Of a DNA stretch of 64,000 bases, positions 9,674 through 18,817 are shown piece after piece. The stretch is from Natrialba sp. SSL1 (lineage in GTDB: Archaea; Halobacteriota; Halobacteria; Halobacteriales; Natrialbaceae). A program made the position numbers and the translations under genes. Position 1 is the stretch's first letter. The number at the start of each line of letters is the position of its first letter. Location of the stretch: positions 124,001 through 188,000 of the forward strand of contig NZ_MASN01000052.1 in assembly GCF_001861355.1 (NCBI RefSeq), given 5' to 3'. The notes beneath the pieces were generated by a model. That model worked only from the letters and a program-made list of their open reading frames with translations, did no database searches and had not been told where the DNA came from.

Positions 9674-9957
9674 AGCGGATCGTCCAGTACGAGCAACATA
9701 TTTCTTCGGTCGGGCGGCGAACGACTCGCTGTGGCCGTGTTGCCGACGATTTCGGCCACAGCGATGGCCGTACTGCCTCAAAAGTAGCGAACAATGTAAA
9801 TTATACTGTGTGGCGTAACTATTTTCGTTAAGAAGAACGAGGGTAGGGTCGTACCGATAATGTCGAGCGCGACCAGCAATTCCACATCCACACCCGCGGC
9901 CGTACCGACCAGCGAGCCAGACCGCAGCACAGACCGACAGCACGATCCACGTCTCCC

Positions 9958-11019
9958 ATGAGCGAAACCTACTACGAGCGACTCGTCGACGAAGACGCGC
10001 TGGCGGCCTACCTGACGGACGAACTCGGTCCGGTCGAGACCTACGAGATCAGCCGCCACCAGGAGGGCCACTCGAACGAAACGCTGTTCGTCGCCTGGGG
10101 CGACCGCGACCTCGTCATCCGCCGGCCGCCGCCGGGCGAAACCGCCGACACCGCACACGACGTCCTTCGAGAATACCGCGTCACGAACGCCATCGTCGAC
10201 ACCGACGTGCCCGTCCCCGAACCGCTGCTCGCCTGCGACGACCACGACGTCATCGGCAGCGACTTCTATGTCATGGACCAACTCGAGGGCGACGTGCTCC
10301 GGGCGGACGAGCCAGAGCGGTTCGCCGACCCTGACAGGCGGGCACGGATCGGCGAGGAACTGGTCGACACGCTGGCGTCGATCCACGCAGTCGACTACGA
10401 GGCTGTCGGTCTCGAGGAGTTCGGCTATCCAGAGGGGTACACCGACCGGCAGGTCGAACGCTGGGGCCAGCAGCTGATGTGGGCCTTCGAGGTGACGGCT
10501 GAAGAGCGCGAGGTACCGACCCTCTACGAGGTCGGCTCGTGGCTTCAGGAGAACGCGCCCGACGAGCACCCGCACACGCTCGTCCACGGCGACTACAAGC
10601 TCGACAACGTGATGTTCGGCCCCGGCGATTCGCCGGAGCTGATCGGCGTCTTCGACTGGGAGATGTCGACGCTCGGCGACCCGCGAGCCGACCTGGGCTG
10701 GATGCTCTCCTACTGGCGGGACGCGAAGGACCCCGATCCGGCGATTCCAGAGCTGACGACCCGGTTTATGGAACGCGAAGGATACTCAACACGCCGAGAA
10801 CTCGTCGACCGCTGGGAGGACCAGACCGGCTTCGAGTTCGAGCACGAGCGGTTCTACCGGGCGCTCGCGGTGTACAAGCTCGCCGGCCTCGGCGAGATGT
10901 TCTTCCGAAGATTCCTCGAGGGGAACAGCGACGATCCAATGTATCCACAGATGGAAGAGCGCGTTCCCGCACTTGCAGCGCGCGCACAGCGGATTATCGA
11001 CGGAGAGGAACCGCTCTGA
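9958..11019 (+). CDS. Phosphotransferase (aminoglycoside-kinase-like, ACAD10-type) family protein
   Basis: 353 residues. The APH/choline-kinase fold is shown by the catalytic loop HGDYKLDNVMF (residues about 208-218), the metal-binding FDWEMSTLGDPRADLGW, and an N-lobe beginning EISRHQEGHSNETLFV. In bacteria and animals this subfamily (ACAD10/11 N-terminus) accompanies acyl-CoA dehydrogenases and acts in fatty-acid catabolism. Here it precedes the acyl-CoA dehydrogenase/hydratase fusion gene on the same strand, so a role in 4-hydroxy acyl-CoA or similar catabolism is plausible. Confidence 0.87.
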   Translation: MSETYYERLVDEDALAAYLTDELGPVETYEISRHQEGHSNETLFVAWGDRDLVIRRPPPGETADTAHDVLREYRVTNAIVDTDVPVPEPLLACDDHDVIGSDFYVMDQLEGDVLRADEPERFADPDRRARIGEELVDTLASIHAVDYEAVGLEEFGYPEGYTDRQVERWGQQLMWAFEVTAEEREVPTLYEVGSWLQENAPDEHPHTLVHGDYKLDNVMFGPGDSPELIGVFDWEMSTLGDPRADLGWMLSYWRDAKDPDPAIPELTTRFMEREGYSTRRELVDRWEDQTGFEFEHERFYRALAVYKLAGLGEMFFRRFLEGNSDDPMYPQMEERVPALAARAQRIIDGEEPL

Positions 11020-11172
11020 TCGCCCCGTCGGTCAGCCCGTTCTCCCAGGACAGTCTTACTTGAGTTTACACCAGCGCGACGACAGCGAACAGCTGTTACA
11101 CTGGCCTGCTTGAACTTAACGATGGTAACTTTCGTCGGTGGAGTTAAGGCGCTCCCGGCCGACGAATCGCGT

Positions 11173-13131
11173 ATGTCATTCGACAGCATCGACCGCGTCG
11201 CCGTCCTCGGCGCGGGGAACATGGGACACGGCATCACCGAAGTCACCGCCATGGGCGGCTACGAGGTCACGATGCGCGACATCGAACAGGACCTCGTCGA
11301 CGACGGCTACGAGCAGATCGCCTGGAGCCTCGAGAAACTCGAGGAGAAAGACTTGCTCGGCGAGTCGGCCGACACCGTCCTCGACCGGATCGACACGACG
11401 ACCGACCTGAAAGAAGCAGTCGTGGACGCGGATCTCGTCATCGAGGCGGCACCCGAGAACCTCGAACTGAAACACGACATCTTCAGCGATCTGGAGGAGT
11501 TCACGACGGACGACACGCTACTCGCGACGAACACCTCGAGTCTGCCGATTTCGGACATCGCGGAAGTCCTCGACACACCCGAGCGCGTGCTCGGCCTGCA
11601 CTTTTTCAACCCGCCGGTGAAGATGGACCTGGTCGAGGTAATCTACGGCCAGGAGACGACCGACGAGGTCGCCGACGCCGGCTACGAGTGGGTCGAATCG
11701 ATCGACAAGACGCCGATCTACGTCCGCAAGGACGTTCGCGGCTTCGTCGTCAACACCATCGTCGGTCCGTTCGGCGGCGAGCCCGCGTTCATGGTCTCAG
11801 AAGGCGAGGCGACCATCCGCGAGGCCGACGCCACGATGGCCCACGATCGGGGCTACCCGATGGGGCCGTTCGAACTCGGTGACCTGACCGGGATCGACGT
11901 GGGCTACCACGTTCGCAAGGAGGGCGGGAGCCCGATCCCACCGATTACCGAGGAGAAAGTCGAGGCCGAGGAACTCGGCCAGAAGACCGGGAAGGGGTTC
12001 TACGACTACGAAGACGGCGACGGCGCGGATTACCAGCCCGAGGACGCGGGCGACTTCGACTGGCTCCGCGTCGAAGCGCGCATGATCAACCGCGCCGCGT
12101 TCCTCGTCGGCGAGGGCGTCGCCAAACCCGAGGAGGTCGACACCGGCGTCCAGCTCGGCCTCGGCTTCCCTGAGGGCATCTGCCGCCGCGCGGACAAGAT
12201 CGGACTGGACACCGTCCTCGAGAAACTCGAGACGCTCCACGAGGAGACCGGCGCAGACCGATTCGAACCACACTCCTATCTCGAGGAGCTCGTCGAGGAG
12301 GACAAAACCGGCGAAGACGCCGGACAGGGCTTCTACGAGTACGACACCGACGACGGCGCGCTGGATTCGTACCACAACATCAACGTCGACCTCGCGGACG
12401 GCGTGCTCGCAATCGAACTCGATCGCCCCTCCCGAATGAACGCCATCTCGGGCGACCTACTCGAGGAGGTCGACGACCTGTTCTCGACGGTCGACACCGA
12501 CGACGTGCGCTGTGTCACTATCGAGGGCGTCGGCGACCGCGCGTTCAGCGCCGGTGCGGACATCGGCGGCTTCGGCGGGACGGAGCCAACTGACATGATG
12601 GACGTGACGCCCGCCTTCGAGACGGTCAACGACTTCCCGCGGCCCGTCGTGGCCAAGATCGACGGCTACTGTCTCGGGGCCGGACTCGAGCTCGCGCTGG
12701 CCTGTGATCTGCGCCTTGCGACCGAGCGGTCGTCGTTCGGCGCGCCGGAGATCGGCCTCGGGCTGATCCCCGGCGGGGGCGGCACGCAGCGGCTCATGCG
12801 CGTACTCGGCGAAACGCGGGCGAAGGAGCTCGTCTTCCGCGGGAACCACATCGACGCCGAGCGCGCCGAGCAGTGGGGACTGGTCAACCGTGCAGTCGAC
12901 CGCGACGAGTTCGACGACGTGGTCGGCGAGTTCGTCGACGATCTGCGCAACGGCCCGCCGATCGGCCTCAAGGTCGCAAAGAAGGTGATGAACGAGGGCC
13001 AGGACGCGAGTCTGGAGGCTGCCCTCGCGATGGAGAGCCAGGGCTTCGGACTCCTGTTTACGACCGAGGATATGCGCGAGGGGACGGCTGCGTTCGCGGA
13101 GGACCGCGAGCCAGAGTTCGACGGAAAGTAA
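11173..13131 (+). CDS. 3-hydroxyacyl-CoA dehydrogenase / enoyl-CoA hydratase fusion
   Basis: 652 residues from ATG 11173, just before the Rossmann motif VAVLGAGNMGHG (residues 8-19). Domain order: NAD-binding domain (1-185, with the conserved NTSSLPISDIA and HFFNPP), two C-terminal dimerisation domains (190-395), then an enoyl-CoA hydratase/crotonase domain (about 400-650) with SAGADI and the oxyanion-hole region LGAGLELALACDLRLA and GGGGTQRL. It would hydrate enoyl-CoA and oxidise the 3-hydroxyacyl-CoA: beta-oxidation, or the PaaF/PaaH-like late steps of phenylacetate breakdown. The order is the reverse of bacterial FadB and is common in Halobacteria. Confidence 0.92.
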   Translation: MSFDSIDRVAVLGAGNMGHGITEVTAMGGYEVTMRDIEQDLVDDGYEQIAWSLEKLEEKDLLGESADTVLDRIDTTTDLKEAVVDADLVIEAAPENLELKHDIFSDLEEFTTDDTLLATNTSSLPISDIAEVLDTPERVLGLHFFNPPVKMDLVEVIYGQETTDEVADAGYEWVESIDKTPIYVRKDVRGFVVNTIVGPFGGEPAFMVSEGEATIREADATMAHDRGYPMGPFELGDLTGIDVGYHVRKEGGSPIPPITEEKVEAEELGQKTGKGFYDYEDGDGADYQPEDAGDFDWLRVEARMINRAAFLVGEGVAKPEEVDTGVQLGLGFPEGICRRADKIGLDTVLEKLETLHEETGADRFEPHSYLEELVEEDKTGEDAGQGFYEYDTDDGALDSYHNINVDLADGVLAIELDRPSRMNAISGDLLEEVDDLFSTVDTDDVRCVTIEGVGDRAFSAGADIGGFGGTEPTDMMDVTPAFETVNDFPRPVVAKIDGYCLGAGLELALACDLRLATERSSFGAPEIGLGLIPGGGGTQRLMRVLGETRAKELVFRGNHIDAERAEQWGLVNRAVDRDEFDDVVGEFVDDLRNGPPIGLKVAKKVMNEGQDASLEAALAMESQGFGLLFTTEDMREGTAAFAEDREPEFDGK

Positions 13132-13170
13132 CGGACTCGGATATTCGATTTCCGTTCCGCTGGGTACTCG

Positions 13171-13710
13171 TTACTCGTCGTCTTGTTCTTCGCCCAGATC
13201 CTCGTAGATTCGTGGATCCGTTTTGAACTTGAGGACGTTGTGCACCGCCGAGTTGCGCACGTTCGCGATTACGTCGCCGTACTCCGTGTAACACTCGTGG
13301 ATCCACCGGGAGACCTCCTCGCGGTTGCGGAACATCATCACCGTCTTCCACTGGTACTCGCCGTCCGAGAGGAAGAAAAACAGCGTGTGCTTGTCCTGCT
13401 TGATGTGCTCCATCGCGTCCCGCCAGCGGTCGGCGAAGTTCTCCGCGTTGAACTTGAACTCGAACAGTGCGAAGATGTAGTACTCCTCGTTCGGGATGAT
13501 TGCCTCCCGAAACACGCCCTCGTCGCGCATCCGACGAATGGACTCGCTGACGGTGACGTGAGAAACGTCGATATCGTACTGCTCCTCGAGAACAGTCGTG
13601 AGTTCGCGCGAGGAGAGTTGCGGGTCGTTCGAGAGTTCACAGAGGATGGCGATGTCGCGGTCTTTGAACTCCCAGCTCGGTGCGTCGTCGTTCGTGGATT
13701 CGTATGTCAT
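13171..13710 (-). CDS. Winged-helix transcriptional regulator (AsnC-like HTH)
   Basis: 179 residues. The N-terminal part (about 13-65) reads as a winged helix: FKDRDIAILCELSNDPQLSSRELT, then a recognition helix around DVSHVTVSESIRRMRDEGV. The C-terminal part (70-165) is an alpha/beta domain of unknown ligand with many aromatic residues, ending in a charged tail. It is convergent with the dehydrogenase/hydratase fusion gene and may control the acyl-CoA catabolic genes around it. That role is inferred from position only. Confidence 0.75.
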   Translation of the reverse strand: MTYESTNDDAPSWEFKDRDIAILCELSNDPQLSSRELTTVLEEQYDIDVSHVTVSESIRRMRDEGVFREAIIPNEEYYIFALFEFKFNAENFADRWRDAMEHIKQDKHTLFFFLSDGEYQWKTVMMFRNREEVSRWIHECYTEYGDVIANVRNSAVHNVLKFKTDPRIYEDLGEEQDDE

Positions 13711-14268
13711 CTGTGGTCTGTGTCGTGAGTTGTTGGGGTCGTTGGGATTGTGGGGGCCGACCGTACCGGCTATGTCGTCCGCGTCGGCTGTGACTGCAGT
13801 CGAAGGCTGGCCCAGGGTGTCGTGTGCCCCCGAATGGCTCCGCAGTCGCCCGTCGACCAGTCGGATCGTTCAGACAGTGACTCTGTTTCGTTTCCATTGT
13901 AAAGTCACTTTGGGAGTAGCCAAGAATAGACTCCAAGCTGAGAGGTCACCGAATAGATAAGGAATATTGTAGAAAGAGTGGCGAACCCAGAAACTGCAGC
14001 GAAGGGTAACATGAGCCAAACGAACGCCACGTGGTGTGAAATGCAGACGGTCTGTGACAGGCCAGGGCCTGCTCTGTTCTGGGTGAGTGCTCCACCGAAA
14101 ACCGGACACGGCCGCAGATATAAGAGATAACGGTCGTGATTTGTCCCGATGAACGAATCACTACGCAGTGGTTTCGGCTCACTCGAGATCCGTTCCCAGA
14201 GCGAGTGTCACTGCCGCTCGTTCAGCCGGTATCGGCATGAACAATCAGATGGGAATGTATATCAGAAT
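13711..14268. other. Intergenic region without a recognisable gene (558 bp)
   Basis: Less GC-rich than its neighbours, especially 13870-14000. I see no credible coding frame. A 7-bp inverted repeat AGTGACT/AGTCACT (13876-13882 and 13903-13909) lies within it. It must hold the promoter of the winged-helix gene (start 13710); the enoyl-CoA hydratase ends at its right side. Confidence 0.4.
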
Positions 14269-15066
14269 TCAGTTATCTTGGCCCGAGTCCTCACGACCAC
14301 TGCCATCGAACGACGGCGTCCGTCGATTCAGGAACGCATCCACGCCCTCCTCGTGGGCCGGCGTCCCGTACGCCAGCGATTGCGTGAGTGCCTCGTACTC
14401 GAGTCCATCCGACCACGACCGGCCCAGATTGTCGTGGATGGCGCGCTTTGCGAGGCCAATGTTGGCGGTCGGCTTTGCAGCGAGCGTCTCGATGCAATCC
14501 CCAACGCGGTCGTCGAGATCGTCGTCGGGCACGGTCTCGTTGACCAGATCGAGTTCGGCGGCTGTCTCGGCGTCGATCAGTCGGCCGGTGAGCACGAGGT
14601 CCTTCGCAGTGCGCAGCCCGACGAGTTGCGGGAGCGTGACCGAGCCGCCCATGTCGGGGACGAGGCCGACGTTGATGAACGTCGCGCCGAATCTGGCGGA
14701 GTCGGCGGCGTAGGCGAAGTCCGCGGCGGCGACGAGCGAGAGACCCGCGCCGACGGCGTCGCCGTTAACCTTCGCGATGATTGGCACCGAACTCGTCAGC
14801 AGTTGTTCGGCGACCCGGCCGACGGTTTCCCGAACCCGGTCGGCGGCCTGCTGTGGCGTCTCGTCGCGCTCGGCCATCGCCTCGATGTCGCCGCCGGCGC
14901 TGAAGGCCTGCCCCTCGCCAGTCAGGACCGCGGCGTCGAGGTCGCCTGGGTCGAGGGACTCGAGTTCGGCTGCCAGCTCGCGGGCGACCTCGGCGGTGAA
15001 CGCGTTCCGGCTGTCGGGGCGGTCGAACGTGAGGTAACGGACGCCGTTGTCGTCGTGAACCCGCAT
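14269..15066 (-). CDS. Enoyl-CoA hydratase/isomerase family protein (PaaG/PaaF-like)
   Basis: 265 residues of the crotonase fold. Oxyanion-hole segments: AFSAGGDIEAMAE and NGDAVGAGLSLVAAADFAYA; the catalytic-region segment is FINVGLVPDMGGSVTLPQL, with Asp where hydratases often have Glu. Predicted to act on an enoyl-CoA or the oxepin/2,3-didehydroadipyl-CoA intermediates of phenylacetate degradation. It directly follows maoC and paaK on the same strand, in the order paaK-maoC-this gene, supporting a shared pathway. Hydratase versus isomerase cannot be settled from sequence. Confidence 0.87.
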   Translation of the reverse strand: MRVHDDNGVRYLTFDRPDSRNAFTAEVARELAAELESLDPGDLDAAVLTGEGQAFSAGGDIEAMAERDETPQQAADRVRETVGRVAEQLLTSSVPIIAKVNGDAVGAGLSLVAAADFAYAADSARFGATFINVGLVPDMGGSVTLPQLVGLRTAKDLVLTGRLIDAETAAELDLVNETVPDDDLDDRVGDCIETLAAKPTANIGLAKRAIHDNLGRSWSDGLEYEALTQSLAYGTPAHEEGVDAFLNRRTPSFDGSGREDSGQDN

Positions 15067-15072
15067 TTGATG

Positions 15073-15546
15073 TTAGGCTGACTCGTCGCTCTTGGTCTTG
15101 ATGAGGAACTTCATGTCGCCCTCGAAGACGACGGTGTCGTCCTGGTTCGTCATCACGGTATCGAGAACGACGAGGCCGGCGTCGTCGCGGCTGCTGACGT
15201 CCTTCTTCTCGGTGACCTCCATCTCGAGCGAGAGCGTGTCGCCGATGTAGACCGGGTTCGGGAGGTCCATATAGTTCATCCCGAGGAAGGCGAAGGCGGT
15301 CCGCTCGACGATGCCGGTCCGGTAGACGAAGCCGGTCGCCTGGACGAACGTCATCGGGCCGTGGGCGATGCGCCCCTCGAAGGGGCCGTCTTCGGCGTAG
15401 TGTTTGTTCGTGTGCAGCTCCGTCCAGTCGCCCGACAGCGCCGAGTGCATGACGAAATCCGCTTCCGTGACGGTCCGACCGACGCTTTCGAACTCCTGAC
15501 CCGCTTCGAAGTCCTCGAAGTAGTGTGGCTCGTAACTGTATGCCAT
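15073..15546 (-). CDS. MaoC-like (R)-specific hydratase / hotdog dehydratase
   Basis: 157 residues with the hotdog fold. The MaoC signature is visible as SALSGDWTELHTNKHYAE and RIAHGPMTFVQATG, containing the Asp/His hydratase dyad. It ends 7 bp before the start of the downstream enoyl-CoA hydratase. In bacteria the hydrolase half of PaaZ is a MaoC domain that opens the oxepin ring; here no aldehyde-dehydrogenase half is present, so this could be a stand-alone oxepin-CoA hydrolase or an ordinary enoyl hydratase. Confidence 0.85.
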   Translation of the reverse strand: MAYSYEPHYFEDFEAGQEFESVGRTVTEADFVMHSALSGDWTELHTNKHYAEDGPFEGRIAHGPMTFVQATGFVYRTGIVERTAFAFLGMNYMDLPNPVYIGDTLSLEMEVTEKKDVSSRDDAGLVVLDTVMTNQDDTVVFEGDMKFLIKTKSDESA

Positions 15547-15725
15547 ACCTAGAGCTTCGAACCAGTCTACAAATAGTTTGTCACGAAGACGGATCGGCGC
15601 AACGCACCGGTGGATTGATAGCGCCGACGGCGACGGCTTTGGCTTCGGTTGTGGGTGTGACTGTGGGGTTAGTTATGGTCGCGGCTTCAACGCCAACCGA
15701 AACGCCCCACCCGAGGGTTGGAACG

Positions 15726-17015
15726 CTACCGGTGGTCGTACACCCGTTTCACCTTCCCGACCTCCGTCCGTTCGATCTCACCAGGCCCGACGAGCGTCAA
15801 CTCGTCCGGCGTGAACGAAAGCACGTTCTCGAGTCGGGTCAGCAGTCGGTCACGTAACGTCTCGCGCTCAGCCGCACTCAGTCCAGCCTCGTGCTCGACC
15901 GTCACCGCCATCCTGTCGAGTTCGTCCTCCCGTGTGAGGTCGATCCGATAGTACGGCTCGACAGCATCGAACTCGAGTACCACGTCCTCGATTTCGCTCG
16001 GGTAACAGTTGACGCCGCGGATAATGATGAGGTCGTCGGCGCGGCCGGTGACGTTGTCCATACGGACCATCGTTCGGCCACAGTCACAGTCGTCGGTGGT
16101 CAGCGTCGTCAGATCGCCCGTCCGATAGCGCAATACTGGGAGCGCCTCTTTCGAGAGCGTCGTGAGCACGAGTTCCCCCTCCTCACCCTCGGGCAGCACC
16201 TCGCCGGTCTTCGGGTCGATCACTTCGGGGTAGAAGTGGTCCTCCCAGATGTGCAGGCCGTCCTGGGCCTCGTGGCACTCAATCGAGACACCGGGGCCGA
16301 CTATTTCAGAGAGCCCGTAGAGGTCGATACCGGTGACACCAAGGCGCTCCTCGATCTCCTCGCGCATCGGATCGGTACAGGGTTCGGCACCGAAGATAAC
16401 CGTCGAAACGGGGAGGTCTGCCACGTCGATGCCCATCTCGGCCGCTGTCTCCGCGAGGTACAGCGAGTACGACGGCGTACAGCAGAGCGAGTCGCTCTCG
16501 AGATCCTGCAACAGTTCGATCTGGCGCTGGGTCTGGCCGCCGCCGACCGGGATCACCGTTGCACCGAGTTCCTCGATACCGTAGTGGAGGCCGAGACCGC
16601 CGGTGAACAGCCCGTAGCCGTACCCGTTCTGGACGGTGTCGCCCGGTTCGATGCCCGCTGCGGCGAGCGAGCGGGCGACGACCTCGCTCCAGACGTCGAT
16701 ATCGGCGTCGGTGTAGGGGACGATTTTCGGCTTCCCGGTCGTCCCTGAGGAGGCGTGAATTCGCTGTACATCCGCATCGTCGACGGCAAAGAGGCCGTCC
16801 GGGTACTCGGCGCGGAAGTCCTCCTTCGTGGTAAACGGCAGGGCGTGAATGTCTTCGACGGTCTGGATATCCGCTGGCGCGACACCGGCCGCATCGAGTT
16901 CGTCGCGGTAGAAGTCGACATTCTCGTAGGCGGTTCGAACCGTTTCTTGGAGCCGTTCGTTCTGTAACTCCCTGATATCCGTCCGCGGAGCCGTCTCTCG
17001 CTGCGTGTAACCCAT
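15726..17015 (-). CDS. paaK: Phenylacetate-CoA ligase
   Basis: 429 residues, the usual size for PaaK. The adenylate-forming P-loop is IHASSGTTGKP (about 87-97). YGYGLFTGGLGLHYG and YGLSEIVGPGVSIEC are diagnostic of phenylacetate-CoA ligases. The C-terminal AMP-binding domain includes GRADDLIIIRGVNCYPSEIE. It converts phenylacetate, ATP and CoA to phenylacetyl-CoA, the entry step of the pathway. Upstream of its TATA-like box is an inverted repeat similar to the one in the paaA promoter. Confidence 0.93.
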   Translation of the reverse strand: MGYTQRETAPRTDIRELQNERLQETVRTAYENVDFYRDELDAAGVAPADIQTVEDIHALPFTTKEDFRAEYPDGLFAVDDADVQRIHASSGTTGKPKIVPYTDADIDVWSEVVARSLAAAGIEPGDTVQNGYGYGLFTGGLGLHYGIEELGATVIPVGGGQTQRQIELLQDLESDSLCCTPSYSLYLAETAAEMGIDVADLPVSTVIFGAEPCTDPMREEIEERLGVTGIDLYGLSEIVGPGVSIECHEAQDGLHIWEDHFYPEVIDPKTGEVLPEGEEGELVLTTLSKEALPVLRYRTGDLTTLTTDDCDCGRTMVRMDNVTGRADDLIIIRGVNCYPSEIEDVVLEFDAVEPYYRIDLTREDELDRMAVTVEHEAGLSAAERETLRDRLLTRLENVLSFTPDELTLVGPGEIERTEVGKVKRVYDHR

Positions 17016-17049
17016 ATCTGATCAAACATCTACGGCGGCCGATAAAAGT

Positions 17050-17073
17050 AGTGGGGTGTGGGAACACACCACT
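17050..17073 (-). promoter_or_regulatory. paaK promoter inverted repeat, same motif as at paaA
   Basis: The core GGTGTG-GGAA-CACACC (17055-17070) extends imperfectly to AGTG/CACT. On the minus strand it reads GTGGTGT, then six bases, then ACACC. It lies immediately upstream of a TATA-like CTTTTATC (about 17041-17049), some 35 bp before the paaK ATG. The matching repeat at 17786-17804 lies next to the paaA TATA box. Confidence 0.6.
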
Positions 17074-17133
17074 ATTTTGGGAGCGAAGGAGCCGATGATG
17101 ACCGACAGTACAGCAACGAATCGACACCGGAGT

Positions 17134-17778
17134 TCAACTGAAAATCTGGCGAAACAGCGCCTCTTCTGCCCGCCGAAGCCGTTCTAGAAATGCCGACTTG
17201 CTGATCCCCAGTTCCGCCGCAACCGACTCCGAGGATGTCTCGCGCGGAATCGCGAAGTAGCCCATCTCGAGTGCCGTCCGAATACACTCCTCCTGGGCGG
17301 GGGTGAGATCCCAGCGCTGGGTCGGCGTCTCCCTGGCCTCGGCCTGCAGCGGGTAGACGCGCTCGAGTCGAACACCCACCGTCTCGCCCGCGGCTTCCAT
17401 GACGCCCTTGAGGACGTCCCGACCGACCACGGCGCCGAAGATCATGGCCGCACCGTCGCGATACTGCAGGGTCTCGACGATGAGGCCGGCGTCGACGAGC
17501 CGGTGGACCACGCAGGGCTGTTTCGAGAGACACCGATACCGGGAGCGCCCGTTCGTTCTGGAGACGTGGAGGTAGCGAATGCGGTCGTCGGACTCGAGTT
17601 GGTCGACGAGCGCGTCGGACTGGGCGGAACTGAACTGGAGGAGGTCGTAGCCGTCGTCGCGTCGCTGTGGTGGACGGGCGTCGATGTCGATCCCGTCGCC
17701 GACGGCGCGGGTTGCCTCGGCGAGCGGGCAGTCGTCGTGGTGGACGCGAAATTCGACGGCGAGGCACTCCTCTATCAT
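17134..17778 (-). CDS. HTH_10 (bacterio-opsin activator-type) regulator of the paa genes
   Basis: 214 residues. The C-terminal 55 residues form an HTH_10 domain (LTPAQEECIRTALEMGYFAIPRE, then SVAAELGISKSAFLERLRRAEE). The N-terminal 150 residues are the variable sensor half usual for this haloarchaeal family. Divergent from paaA with 92 bp between starts; a palindrome at 17786-17804 lies just ahead of its start codon, where its own transcription should begin. The arrangement suggests autoregulation and control of paaABCD. Ligand unknown; phenylacetyl-CoA is the natural guess. Confidence 0.82.
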   Translation of the reverse strand: MIEECLAVEFRVHHDDCPLAEATRAVGDGIDIDARPPQRRDDGYDLLQFSSAQSDALVDQLESDDRIRYLHVSRTNGRSRYRCLSKQPCVVHRLVDAGLIVETLQYRDGAAMIFGAVVGRDVLKGVMEAAGETVGVRLERVYPLQAEARETPTQRWDLTPAQEECIRTALEMGYFAIPRETSSESVAAELGISKSAFLERLRRAEEALFRQIFS

Positions 17779-17785
17779 GGTAGCT

Positions 17786-17804
17786 GTGGTGTACCGGACA
17801 CCAC
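17786..17804. promoter_or_regulatory. Palindromic operator candidate in the paaA/regulator divergent promoter
   Basis: GTGGTGT-ACCGG-ACACCAC is a perfect 7-5-7 inverted repeat. A central TATA-like ATTTAAAA (17811-17818) could serve both directions: for paaA the palindrome is just upstream of the TATA box, and for the regulator gene it falls where transcription should start. A related repeat precedes paaK. Confidence 0.65.
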
Positions 17805-17870
17805 TGTAGTATTTAAAACCCGTGTATATGGCAGTTAACCGCTAAGGGCGTTTCCGGCCACTAGTGTGGT

Positions 17871-18815
17871 ATGATGGATCTTAACACAGTGAAGGAACGC
17901 GCGGGGCCGCGGGAGTTCAGCCCCGCGGACGACCTTCCCAGGGAGTACCGGGAGGCGGCAACCCGGATGATCGAGTTCCACGCCAACAGCGAGATTATGG
18001 GGGCGTACCTCGAGCGGCCGTTCATCCGCCAGTCGCCGAGTATCGACCGCAAACTGGCGTTCTCCGCGAAAGTACAGGACGAGATCGGCCACGGACAGTT
18101 GCTCTACCGCGCGGCGGAATCGCTCGGCGTGAAGACCCGCGAGGAGATGCTCGACGACCTCGCAAACGGCGACGGCAAGTTCCTCAACTGCTTCCACTAT
18201 CCGCTGAAGAGCTGGGTCGAGGTGCCGATGATCTCGTTCTTCGTCGACGGAGCCGCAATGCGTCGGCAGGCGACCCTGCGCCGGACCAGTTGGGAGCCTT
18301 ACGCCCACGCCATGGATAAGGTATGCTTCGAGGAAGGCTTCCACGTCAAACACGGCGAGGATATCCTGAAGGAGCTGATGACGGGGTCGCGAAAGGAACA
18401 GCAGATGACCCAGGACGCGTTCGAGGAGTGGTGGCCGCGCATCATCCAGTTCTTCGGACCGACGGACGACAAGAGCACACACCACGACTTTGCAGCCGCG
18501 GTCGGGCTGAAACAGCAGTCTAACGACGACCTGCGAAACGCCTTCCTCGATCAGTACATCCCGAAGGCCAGAAAGTACGGCCTCGAAATTCCCGACGAGC
18601 CGCGCATTCGCGAGCGCGACGACGGCACCTACGCCGTCGAGGAAGACGACCTCGACTGGGACGAGTTCTTCACCATCGCGAAGAACGAGTACGAGCCAGG
18701 ACTGGGCCAGATCAACGGCCGCAAGCAAGCGCAGGAGGCCGTCGACTGGGTCCGTGAGACGATCGAAGCAGACGCACCTACCGCCGGTGGCCACGAGCCA
18801 CAGGCGGCCGACTGA
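17871..18815 (+). CDS. paaA: 1,2-phenylacetyl-CoA epoxidase, catalytic subunit A
   Basis: 314 residues, very similar in layout to bacterial PaaA. Diiron-ligand helices are visible: MIEFHANSEIMGAYLERPF, KVQDEIGHGQLLYRAAESLG and DKVCFEEGFHVKHGEDI. PaaA binds phenylacetyl-CoA and, with PaaC, forms the oxygenase that makes ring-1,2-epoxyphenylacetyl-CoA. First gene of paaABCD; paaB starts 2 bp after its stop. ATG 17871 is followed directly by a second ATG, so the start may be one codon later. Confidence 0.95.
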   Translation: MMDLNTVKERAGPREFSPADDLPREYREAATRMIEFHANSEIMGAYLERPFIRQSPSIDRKLAFSAKVQDEIGHGQLLYRAAESLGVKTREEMLDDLANGDGKFLNCFHYPLKSWVEVPMISFFVDGAAMRRQATLRRTSWEPYAHAMDKVCFEEGFHVKHGEDILKELMTGSRKEQQMTQDAFEEWWPRIIQFFGPTDDKSTHHDFAAAVGLKQQSNDDLRNAFLDQYIPKARKYGLEIPDEPRIRERDDGTYAVEEDDLDWDEFFTIAKNEYEPGLGQINGRKQAQEAVDWVRETIEADAPTAGGHEPQAAD

Positions 18816-18817
18816 CC

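Noticed and set aside
13870-14182. Short minus-strand frames in the 558-bp gap
   Set aside because: Two overlapping frames of different sense with high Cys/Trp/His content; neither looks coding.
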